Assembly (NCBI GenBank): GCA_036785705.1
Contig: JAWUZG010001063.1
Span: forward strand, 168,047 to 232,046
Source of the DNA: Acanthornis magna
Taxonomy: Eukaryota > Chordata > Aves > Passeriformes > Acanthizidae
Reading direction: 5' to 3'
Length of the DNA stretch: 64,000 nt
Part shown: positions 37,295 through 46,300 of the stretch, piece after piece
Layout of the letters: the number at the start of each line of letters is the position of its first letter
How positions within the stretch are numbered: the first letter of the stretch is position 1
Program-made: the position numbers and the translations under genes
The notes under the pieces: model-generated
The model's input: the letters and a program-made list of their open reading frames with translations, nothing else
Databases searched by the model: none
Told to the model about the DNA's origin: nothing

Positions 37295-39040
37295 CTACAA
37301 AGGTACATTCTTAGCACAGTTGTTTTCTACGAACAGAATGTTAACTTTGTCCAGCCGGCTCTTGACAAATGACACGAGCCTGTTTAATATGCACGGCCCG
37401 AAGACCAAAGCCAGTATGATTATTGCGATCGGCCCTATCAAAGTAGATATCAGGGTGGTTAGCCATGGCGAATGGTTGAACCAGGATTCGAACCAATTTG
37501 GCTGTGCCTCTCGTTCCCTTTTTCGCTTTTCCAATCCCTCTCGCAATTTGGCCATTGTCATCCTTGCTACGCCGGTGTGGTCTGCATATACACAACACTC
37601 TTCATTAAGTGCAACGCACATACCCCCTTGCTGTGAGAACACCAGGTCTAAAGCTCTTTGGTTTTGTAGCACCACTTCAGATAATGATCTAATGGACTGT
37701 TCCAGTGCAGTTATTGACTGCTCAATTCTAGCCAGGTCTTCATCTACTGCCACTCTCAAGGCACTAAATTCTTTACTCTGTTGCACCAGGGATGCTACGC
37801 CGGTACCGACTCCCGCGCCTCCTAGAAGCATCAGGGTGGCTACTGTCAATGCTGTAAAAGGTTCTCGTTTCGACAGATGATGTTCTGGGGTAACCTGTGC
37901 GTCATAAACAAAGTCTTCAGGATGGTAAAATATTTTAGGAATGATGGATACCTGAACACAATATTCTGAGGACTCACTAAATATTTCTAACAACAAACAA
38001 GGTGTAACTCCAATAGTAGAACAAACCCACTTGGCATTTTCGGCCGGTACTAACCACTTTGCGGAGGGTTTGTATTGTGACTTGTTAGTACACAGATGTT
38101 TCTTATGCTCTGGGACTTTGCCTATGCACACGCCACTGTCCATCACCTGTGTCAAGGTGATGCCTCGCTTTTCTGTGTCCCAGTTGCACTGGGCCAGGTT
38201 TGTGTCATTTGCTTGTATAGGTGTGTCACTTACTCCCACTGCCTCATAAAACGGGGGAGTTATTCCGTAGCACAACCAGCAATGCTCCGTAAGATTTGGA
38301 TTAGTTTTGTTCAATATCTGATAGCTGGCTTGCATCATTTTCCAAAATGAATTTCGATAAGGGGCATTGGTGGTGTGTGTTACTGCGGGCGTAGTGGGAT
38401 AGGTATTTGTCGAAGTTTTCTGGTTGTTGGTCTCTGTGGTTGCGTAGTCATGACCAGGAGTAGTTCGGACTACTTTATTAACAAATGGTTGGCTGGGAGT
38501 TACTGGCGGTGGATCATTTGGGACAACCTCCTTTTTTATGAGGATTAAGCCACCTTTGTCTGTCCCTGGTTCCGTGTACCTTATTCCCCAAATCTTTCCA
38601 AGTAACCAACTGTGTTCGTGGGGCTCGGTAACATTTAAATAGAGGTATCGGCAATTTCCGCATCCCCGCCATCCTTGTGGTGATGTGCAGCCGCGTGGGC
38701 CCCACTGGACTTTTAAATATCTGTCCCTGCCGGCACCAGGTATCCAATCAGGGGCTATGGTCTCACAGCCCTAGTGGCTGCAATAATATTGATTAGGGTA
38801 GTTGTAATACCCTTTCTCAGGATTAGAGCTGGGACACATATAAAAGCCCAGAAACTCCCAACAACGCTGTCTTGGGACAAGCTGACATAGGGAGGCATTA
38901 AAACTCGGCACACCTGATGTTATTTGGGTTGCAATAACCTTTTGGTCCCCAAATCGAAGGAGGGACCATTTGAATGGCTGGTGGTAATGACTATGTGATT
39001 CTACTTGCCCCATAGTAACAAACCCGAACACTAAAAGCAT
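37295..39040 (-). pseudogene. gamma-type retroviral envelope, one in-frame stop
   Basis: One continuous frame of 582 codons from ATG at 39040 to the stop at 37295, interrupted only by TAG at 38771-38773 (codon 90). A short hydrophobic leader (MLLVFGFVTMG) starts the protein. SU carries a CWLC motif (codons 254-257, 38270-38281), several N-X-S/T sites and a threonine/proline-rich middle. A SKR sequence at the SU/TM border (cut expected near 37865) lacks the full R-X-K-R furin pattern. TM has a fusion-peptide-like stretch rich in A, G, L and V, a heptad helix, the region before the CX6CC motif (37592-37618), a membrane anchor near codons 526-552 and a tail of about 30 residues. This order is that of gamma-type Env, in which SU and TM are disulphide-linked. 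With the stop, full-length Env cannot be made by normal translation; a product from Met235 (38338) would lack the leader. Confidence 0.93.
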
Positions 39041-39064
39041 GCAAAGGCATCGTGGTCTTTTTTC

Positions 39065-39454
39065 TCAGTGGCTTTTCCGCTGTCGGTCAGATTCTGTCGA
39101 TGCGGAGCTCTCAGGCGTGGACGGGATGTTTGGCGGCTTGTCGTCTCTGCTTACCATTGGGGCGTATGGGTTACGGGGGTGTCCGATGAACTGGTCTTGT
39201 GAACAAAAACTCACAGTTTTCATTAGTTTTATTGTGGACCATGGTGACGGTTTAGCAATTATTCTAGAAGCTGTGCGAATAGCTTCTCTGGCAGCACGGG
39301 TAGTTGCTATAACTTTATGAGCTCGCAGGCCCTGGGCTTGAGCCTGGGGAGTGATCATTGTGGGGTCTGTACCCATTAACCGCTGCAGGCTGGAGCCATG
39401 CAGTGGGTAGTCCGCCCCAGTTACTTGGGCTAGTTGTCTTGTACAATTGTCTTC
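39065..39454 (-). pseudogene. capsid remnant fused to unidentified leader sequence
   Basis: Reading continues in the gag frame beyond the TGA at 39455-39457. Codons down to about 39227 still look like alpha/beta-type capsid N-terminal domain (helical, with a run of alanine and arginine ending in PSPWSTIK). From about 39226 the sequence changes character: basic and proline/serine-rich, ending at a TGA at 39065-39067, 24 bases before the env ATG. The major homology region of capsid is missing. The 39068-39226 stretch may be the tail of integrase, which overlaps or abuts env in many retroviruses, but this is inference. The breakpoint of the gag-pol deletion should lie at about 39200-39260. Confidence 0.65.
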
Positions 39455-40825
39455 TCATTCTTGCTTAAAAACAATCATCCCTGCTCCGTCCAAGATTAAT
39501 CTACAAGTTTGTTTTATATCGAACGGAAGCATGTCATCCCCCCCAAAGATACCGTCTATAAGGGTGGAGACCATAGCAGAATTGAGCCCTTTGTCTGCAA
39601 TTGCTTTAACAATCGCTTGTACATCCTTAGGGTTAACTGGTGAATGGACCCTCTGTCCCCCTTCTGTCACTCGGACCGGGAACGCCAGTGCGGCCGACGG
39701 GGCCCAGTCGGCACACGCAATCTTTATTTTCCTCCAATCCGTAAGAGGGATTTGACTCTCTAACGGCCTCTCCTTATTCTGGCTTTTAATTCTGTTTGCT
39801 CCCGTATCCTCCCACTCTAAGTCCGAATCAGTTGCGAGCCACTCGCTCCAGCTTGTGTCTGATTCGGAGCCGAAAGTCGACTGACCAGCCACTTCTGGGT
39901 TCCAGCGCCTTTTGGTAGGGCTCCGGCCCCGCCCACTTCCCTTGCGGGCGGGCCGTTCCCTCCCTCTTGCCTCGCCCCGCCTTCTACTCGGCGAGGTGTT
40001 TGCCTTATAGGGGCATTGTTTAAAATAGGCGCTCTGGTCAACTCTCCGCCCCTCGCGCACGCTCCTCTCTCTCTTTCGGTCACTCCCACCATCCTTATCG
40101 CATTCCTTATCACTTTCCTCCTCCACTCCTTTACACATGCATGTTAGGTTAATCGCTGCCTCCCTGTTCCCGCCGGGCGCATCTTCATCCCGCCCACTTT
40201 CTTTGTTCTCGGCACCATGCTGAGGCGCATAGGGCGGTGGTCTGGCCCAGGCTTCCTCAGACCCCACTCTCCCCGCAGCACTCCTGGCCTCCTCGGCCAA
40301 CTCGTCCGAAAAAGATTTTGCCTGCTTTGACTCCTCTGCAAGCGAGCCTGGATCTGGGGATTGGGGGGGTGCAGTACCTCCTCGCAAATCCCCAGGTTCA
40401 GCCAAATCGCCATCGCCTGGGGGGTACAGTGTCTGCGTAGCCGCCCCAACTCCCAATTTCGGGATGGCTAGTAAACAGTTCTTTGCCGCCTTCCAGGTCT
40501 CCTGCTCTTGGATAGCCTTTTGCAGGGCCTGTACGACTTTACCCCAGGACTTAAGGTGTTTTCCACTACCTGAGGACATTGTTTCCTCAGCTAAAGCCTT
40601 AGTACATTTATCCCACACCTCAGGGTGGAGAATATCTACCGGTTGGTCTATGACCCTGATCTGCAAAAGCCTCGCAACAGCGAGAGTAAAATCTTTGGGC
40701 TTACAATCAATACCCCACTGTTCATGTAACTGGTATACGACCTTCACAAGGGCTTCCATCCTCCTTGTTGGTCCGGGAGCGTCCTCCCCGCCGAAGTTGG
40801 TCCCGCCACTTCGGCCGCCGTTCAT
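39455..40825 (-). pseudogene. retroviral gag, matrix to start of capsid
   Basis: Frame of 456 codons from 40825. The likely true start is Met23 at 40759 (MEALVKVV), because its context AGGATGG is stronger and matrix-like sequence begins there; the upstream ATG lies only 17 bases after the primer site. Residues 23 to about 135 look like matrix. A PPPY late-domain motif at residues 196-199 would recruit NEDD4-type ligases for budding. A long, very basic segment rich in arginine, glycine and serine (about 245-310) separates it from the capsid start near residue 395 (PVNPKDVQAIVKAI). The frame ends at an in-frame TGA (39455-39457) inside capsid, and related sequence continues in the same frame beyond it. 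A particle-forming Gag is not expected. Confidence 0.9.
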
Positions 40826-40841
40826 CCGATCTCAGGCGATC

Positions 40842-40859
40842 TCCCGGGTTTCGGCACCA
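40842..40859 (-). promoter_or_regulatory. primer binding site, tRNA-Phe type
   Basis: The plus strand reads tcccgggtttcggcacca, which equals the last 18 bases of animal tRNA-Phe including CCA. The minus strand is therefore complementary to that tRNA and would prime first-strand DNA synthesis. It lies two bases inside the 5' LTR, the normal spacing. Alpharetroviruses normally use tRNA-Trp and many betaretroviruses use tRNA-Lys, so this primer choice helps to define the family. Confidence 0.93.
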
Positions 40860-40861
40860 CT

Positions 40862-41126
40862 TGTTGCCTTTCTTAGGCGTGGTGACCTGGTTCGGAAATG
40901 GCACGGCGGCACCCCCCGGCCGCTCGGGCCATCAGCTCACAGACACCACTGTGGTGGATGGCAAATGGCGTTTATTGGTGATTAGCACCGCATAATATAA
41001 CTTTGGTTTACAACGTCACACCGGTCTGCTTACATCATAAACTAAACACTATTGGCTATCTGGGGAGGGGTCCTATCTTTCCGTACAGCACGATATCTTC
41101 CGACCGCCAGACCCTACCTACCCACA
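40862..41126 (-). repeat. 5' LTR
   Basis: 265 bases, TG to CA. On the minus strand: a CCAAT motif at 41051-41055, a TATATTA-like box at 40993-40999 and AATAAA at 40971-40976, followed by about 109 bases to the LTR end. With only about 130 bases upstream of the TATA-like box, U3 is short, as in compact class II avian elements. If active it would start transcription leftwards, through gag and env and out into 36843 and below. The five differences from the 3' LTR include three C/T or G/A changes. Confidence 0.95.
40953..41055 (-). promoter_or_regulatory. LTR core promoter and polyadenylation signals
   Basis: In minus-strand order the 5' LTR has CCAAT (41055-41051), about 52 bases to a TATATTA-like box (40999-40993), then AATAAA (40976-40971) 17 bases later. 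AATAAA so close to the TATA box implies that it lies in or at the edge of R, so both start site and poly(A) site would fall between about 40970 and 40930. The exact start site cannot be read from sequence. Confidence 0.55.
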
Positions 41127-41132
41127 CATTCA
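41127..41132. repeat. ERV target-site duplication, right copy
   Basis: CATTCA directly outside the right LTR, identical to 36838-36843. No mutation has occurred in either copy, in line with a fairly recent insertion. Confidence 0.95.
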
Positions 41133-43280
41133 TAGGCCATAACAGAGTCCAACAAAGGTTTTTTAATTAGTAACACTAAAGATGGGTTAGAAAATTGCAC
41201 CTGGACCAGTATTATTCACATATGGGGTGAAGTTCGTAAGGATTTAATTTCAGCAGTAATAGTTTCCTCTTATAAATAACAGTCTGAAGCTGCTACACCA
41301 AGGAGGTTGCTGTTATTGCCTTATTGGGGGGGGTGGGGGGGTGGGAAGTGAATGCTGGAGGGGTGAAATTACTTGTTTCAAGTCACTCAGCTGATCCAAA
41401 CAGATTGAGCAGCAATTCCCAGTCTCCCTAAAGTATCAGAGCAGTGCATAGTGTGTGCAGTATATATAAACCAACAAACACCAGTTTGTGACTCTGTGGC
41501 ACAGCATGGGGGGGCTCACCCAGCATCTGGGAGCTGCCTCCTCAGTACCTGGATCTGGGATAGGGAGGAGGAAGACTGGGGGTGGACTCGTCCTTCTCCC
41601 ACGAGTGGCCAAGGTCTTCCAGTTGCTACCAAAAACTATGTGCAGTCATGCAAAATTAATATATAATCCAAGTGTGTAGGTTGAGTGGTTGATATGAGCT
41701 ACTGTGGTGGCCAAATTTTGTTGAGTGCCAATACTGTCAGCAAGTTGTCCCTCATCATTTTGTAGGTATTAGTAAGTTCATTTCGTGTTCTTTGATAGTG
41801 CTTATTATCTAAATTATTTTAAATGGTTTGTGTCAGTTCAGTAAATACTGGTTATGATTTAAAAAGCATTTTCACAGGTGCTTTACTACATTTGTATTCA
41901 AGAGGCATATGCTCCTTTGCATACATCATATAGATAGGCAGTCACTTTCAGAAGTTGATGTTTCACCCATGTATGGATGGATTTCTATGAGATGAAGTAG
42001 AGACTTCTCTGTCAGAGAAAACCATTGTAACTCTCAAATTCTTTGGTCTTGTCATTTTATTCCAAAGCGTGCAAATGACTTCCAGGCATAAAATCTCCAG
42101 AAAGTATTCGTAACTTTGCATGAGGAGCCTGATCCAAAGGTTTCCTTCTTTCAAAACTGCTGGAAAGTAGGCAGCATGTGTGTCACCTGCCAGAGCAGCC
42201 TCAGGCTCTAGCTCACCCTCCTCGTGGCAGATCTGTACTCAGGCTGTATTCATGGCACCGTGCTGGCTTCTGCTTTAGTTACCAGATCCACTTTCACACC
42301 TTCCGACTTGTCTTCCAGGCTTCCGAGGGAGGCCCGACCATGTCAGGGTGGGTGTGTGAAGGGTGAAAGTGAAGCAGGGATGTCGAGAAGGCTTTCCAGG
42401 CGTTCCTGCCAGCCCCTTTCTCTGCCCACTGTCCCTGTGCTCGGTGTCGCTCCCGCGCTGCATTCTCCCTCCTGCCCAGTGGATGGCAATGATGTCCCGG
42501 TTTTGCTCGAAGGGAGCCGGTGCCCCATCCACGATGAGTGTGCCATGTTCCCGAGGACTGCATCCCAATTATTCCCATGATTCATTTTTACTACTACTAC
42601 TTCTCTTTTTTTTCTTATACTTTTTTTTCTTCTTCCTCCCCCCTTTCCTTTTAAAATTATTTTCTCCCCATTCCCTGTAAGCTAACTGTGCTGTTGTGAT
42701 GGTCTGTGGTGCCGACTCAGGATATTTTGGCTTAGATTTAGTTAAGCACTTGCACAGATGTCACTGATTCTGTGTGATCGTAGACCTCTTACGAAATGCC
42801 ATGATAAAGGAGGACAGGCTTCATGATTAAATGGCCCCTTCCAGACCTTAAATATTATGAATCTCACTTCTGTGGTACAGTGGAAAGACGATTAGGACTT
42901 CCTACACTACGAAGGAAGAAAGGGAAGTGAAATTTTTAACTGAAACTTCCAAATATATTTCTCCTACTTCCACAACCTCAGGGTCAACTGCTCTAGGTAA
43001 CAGGAACTTTAATTACTTTCAGTAACTTGCCAGGGACAAACACTATTTATGTGCCATATCTACTACCGTCGTGATACCATAAACATGCTGCTGTTGGGAA
43101 TGGTTTCTACTGCCTAGTTTCTATGTAAATATCCAAAAATGCGTGCATTTTGGAGATGCTGGGGTTTTCTAGCTACCACTTAATTATATGAAAACTGAAC
43201 TAGACTACATTTGGTAAGAATTGGCTATAAACCAAAGGGTCCATTCTTTAGACAGACTAATCAGTAAAAAAATCCACGAT
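41133..43280. other. non-coding flank with G-tract and CpG-rich patch
   Basis: A guanine-rich tract (G8-T-G7-T-G3) occupies 41326-41345 and could fold as a G-quadruplex. A GC-rich, CpG-dense patch at about 42290-42565 stands out from the AT-rich surroundings and holds overlapping frames on both strands up to 118 codons, none with a recognised domain. A 39-base minus-strand candidate micro-exon lies at 42868-42906 and is described under findings. No gene is supported. Confidence 0.45.
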
Positions 43281-43342
43281 AAAATAATAATAATAATAAC
43301 AACAATAATAACAAATCATAATAAATATAATAAATAAATAGC
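43281..43342. repeat. TAA-type microsatellite
   Basis: AAAATAATAATAATAATAAC followed by interrupted AAC, AAT and AAATA units. It is an ordinary interrupted trinucleotide repeat. Confidence 0.85.
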
Positions 43343-46300
43343 ATTGAATAGAGTGAGGGCAATTTTTGAAGAGGAAAGTATTGTTCCTTCACATTCTTGT
43401 CCATCTGTTTTTTTAGGCTTTTCTATACATTCAATCAGCATAATGCCTAAGTGAGTAATGTAATGAGAAATCAGTATTAGAGATTTTCTGGATTCTGGTA
43501 TGTGATTTAAAAGCTATGTGCTTATCCTTTGAAAGATATTTATGAAGACAATGTATGTATGCACTGCTGCACTGAGAAGTGTTTTTTAGTCCGTTGACTG
43601 TTAGGATATTTTTCAAAGCTGTTGACGTTTTTTTGTAAAGTAACTCTTTTAAAGCTACTCTGAAAGGAGGTCCAGTCACCACTAATTCCTGTGTAAATAA
43701 AGCATAATCACTCAGAGAAGAGACCCTTTATTTAGTGAGTTTAAAGCTCATTATACAATTTTGTAGGGGGAAAATTACCCTGCCTGTAAATTAACTGCAT
43801 TTCCTAATGAAATAACTTGTCAATTTTTTCAGCCTCCTTTGATAGGAATAAGAATTACAGTGGCATTGGAAAGTAAAATCATGCTGTTCTTACTGGCAGT
43901 TTTTTTCCAGTTGTAGAAGAAATTATAACTGTGAACACATTTTGATTCAGATTAATCTCAACAAGCAACAAAAGCATCTTTTGTCATGGTGTTTTTTCAT
44001 CTCTTTCCCACCTCCTTTATTAGAGCCTAAAGCCAGCTCCATCAGCCTTACTCCTGGTATATGATGACACAAATTCTCTAGAGGCATGTGGCTTTCTCAA
44101 GCAATAAAGCATCATTATGCTCCTCATTTCTGATGATGCACTATTTCACCTGTGAGTTGTGTTTCAAGGGACAAACTAGCAGAACTCATCAGGTTAATTT
44201 TCCCAAAAAACAAGGCTTTCATCCTCCCATCAGGCTTGCAAAGGCAAGCCTATTTACCACAGGTGTCTGTGCTTCTCTAGTTCTATCCTGACACTTGTAG
44301 ATGGCAGAAAATAGATGGCATTTTAAGTGCTTTGGCTGCAGCTACTGCAACAGGAGTGCTAAAAGACAAAATAATTGTTCTTGAGGTGGCTGTCCTCTTC
44401 CGAGCAGCAGCAGCCTCAGTGCACATTAACAAGCCAAGCCGGTGCCTGTGGCTCTGCTGAGCCAGGTGTCGTGACTCCACTTCAGCAGCTAAAAGCAGAG
44501 ATACATGGAGCTGCTGTAATGTTGGAAATAATTTTAAGAATTCCTGGAATAATTGCTTTTTCCTGAAATTGGTTATGTTTTGTTATATAGATATTAATTG
44601 TATGTACTTATAGGGAGTGGTTGGTTTTCTTTCATTTGGGAAAGGTATAAATTTAGGGGCATATGGATTAGTATCCTCAGAGTTTCTTTTTTCCTGCTTT
44701 GGCCAATTTTCAGCTGCATACAATAAAGGTTTAAGATTAGTTTGGCTTTGAAAAAACACATTCAGACCAATCATAAAGAAGTATTCAGAAAGGTCATCTC
44801 AGTGTGTGGGTGCTTTCTTCATTTCTTCACACAATAACTCTGTTCTACAATAACAGCAAGCAGCAAGTTCTTTGCAGTAGTTTTCAGTATATTAAAATTA
44901 GTGAAAGATTAAGTGGGGGTTTGTTACATTTGATCAATGTGAAACTTCATATCAGCATGAACAATATTCCTTCAGCAGTTAGGGCCTGGTATTGAAATTC
45001 TGCTGCTGGACAGTGGTTTTGGGTCAGGCTGCTAAAGAAGGTCAATGGTTTCAGAGTCGCTTGTGGTCCAGCACAGAAGAGCAAAGCTGTTTCTCAGATC
45101 CTGGTTCCTCTGATTTCTGTGTAGATTCCTCTTTAACACATAGGGCTGTCCGTACTTGTCAAACAGGTCTGCATGGTGAAAAAACATATTTCTATTTTGC
45201 ATGGAATCAGAATGTAGCTTCCTGAAGTTAGTGTAAAAGTCTGAATTGTCAATAGTTTCAGGTTTGCACACCACCACTGATTTTCAGTGCTCAACAGGAG
45301 GTGCTCATCACTTCTTCAAGGTGATGTGTCTCTGCTTAGCATCTTCAGCACCTGAAGACAGACCCCTGAGAGAGTCACAATACTAAAATCCATTCTCTTT
45401 GGAAATGTGAAAACAAAATAGTGTGAATTTCCTATAGCAGACATTTCTGTGAAAAAAAAAATTTTCTGATGAAATTAAAGTTTTTTGTTTGATTTCATCC
45501 TTGATGTATTTTATATTTTAAAATTGAAAAGAGAAATAAGATGGGTTATTGCACAGAACCAATAGCTAGCATAAACAAAGCTATTGGATGAAGGAAATGA
45601 AAAATAAGCAAGTTGGAGGTGAAAAGTGCATTGCTCCATTGCTACTCTGATAATTAGAGAGAAAAAATTAACAGTTGCCATAAAGTACTTTAAACATGAG
45701 AGTTTCTTATTAGGTTCTTCAAGAATGTAATTAATTACTTGCAGCCACATATGTTCTTTGTGTCATGGTGTGGAGTACCAGCATTTCATTAAAACCCAGT
45801 TCAATAATAACAGGTCACTCGAGATGTCTTTTGCTCTGGAGAAGGTTGGGAAGCCAAATACCTGCTGCTTCATCCCTCTTGTGCTGTGCCAGCACACTGA
45901 GTTGAGTAGGAGGAGAGGGCAAGCTGAGCATACCAGGGTCGCGTTCCAGAAAGCCCCTTGGTCTGGGTGACAGTGCTCATGGGAGACCTGGGAGCAGAGG
46001 GATGGCAGAGGGCTGGTAAACACATAGCAGGGCAGCCAGCACAGAGTTCTGATAAAGACACTGCGAGTCACAGTCAAATTCCTACCGAAAGGAAGTCCCA
46101 TGGTTATGAAGAAATAATTAATAATAATATAAAATAAATGCAAGTGCTATATTGTCCTAGTGACAGAGTTTTTGGACTTTAACAATATTTTTTTTTAAGC
46201 AACAAGTCGTGGGCTAAATACTCACAGCTCCTGTGCCACCCTAGTGCCTTAGCTAGTTTGCACTGACAGTGAAGTTAAGAGAAGGATGGGTGGACATGTT

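Larger units (their letters stand above)
36844..41126 (-). mobile_element. ERV: class II gag with gamma-type env, pol deleted
   Basis: Complete provirus frame of 4,283 bases on the minus strand. In transcription order: 5' LTR (40862-41126), tRNA-Phe primer site (40842-40859), gag from about 40759, env 39040-37295, polypurine tract 37122-37109, 3' LTR (37108-36844), flanked by CATTCA duplications. Capsid sequence stops near 39227 and env starts at 39040, so the second half of capsid, nucleocapsid, protease, reverse transcriptase, RNase H and integrase are absent. The copy cannot make its own enzymes and could move only with help. The gag, LTR length and duplication length point to an alpha/beta-like (class II) element, whereas Env is gamma-type. 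This mixed make-up is known among retroviruses but is a useful family marker. Both gag and env carry an in-frame stop. Confidence 0.93.

Noticed and set aside
37271..37295. Similarity to the I-SceI homing endonuclease site (TAGGGATAACA)
   Set aside because: Only the first 11 bases match, and the sequence is one unit of the local GGGATAAC repeat.
37320..37880. 186-codon plus-strand frame
   Set aside because: It lies wholly antisense to the TM part of the ERV envelope, and its open state follows from that coding sequence.
40842..40859. Possible tRNA-Phe gene
   Set aside because: Only the last 18 bases of the tRNA are present, with no cloverleaf upstream; it is the ERV primer site.
39447..40985. 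Several plus-strand frames of 76-173 codons across gag and the 5' LTR
   Set aside because: They are shadows of the minus-strand gag frame and of GC-rich LTR sequence, with no domains.
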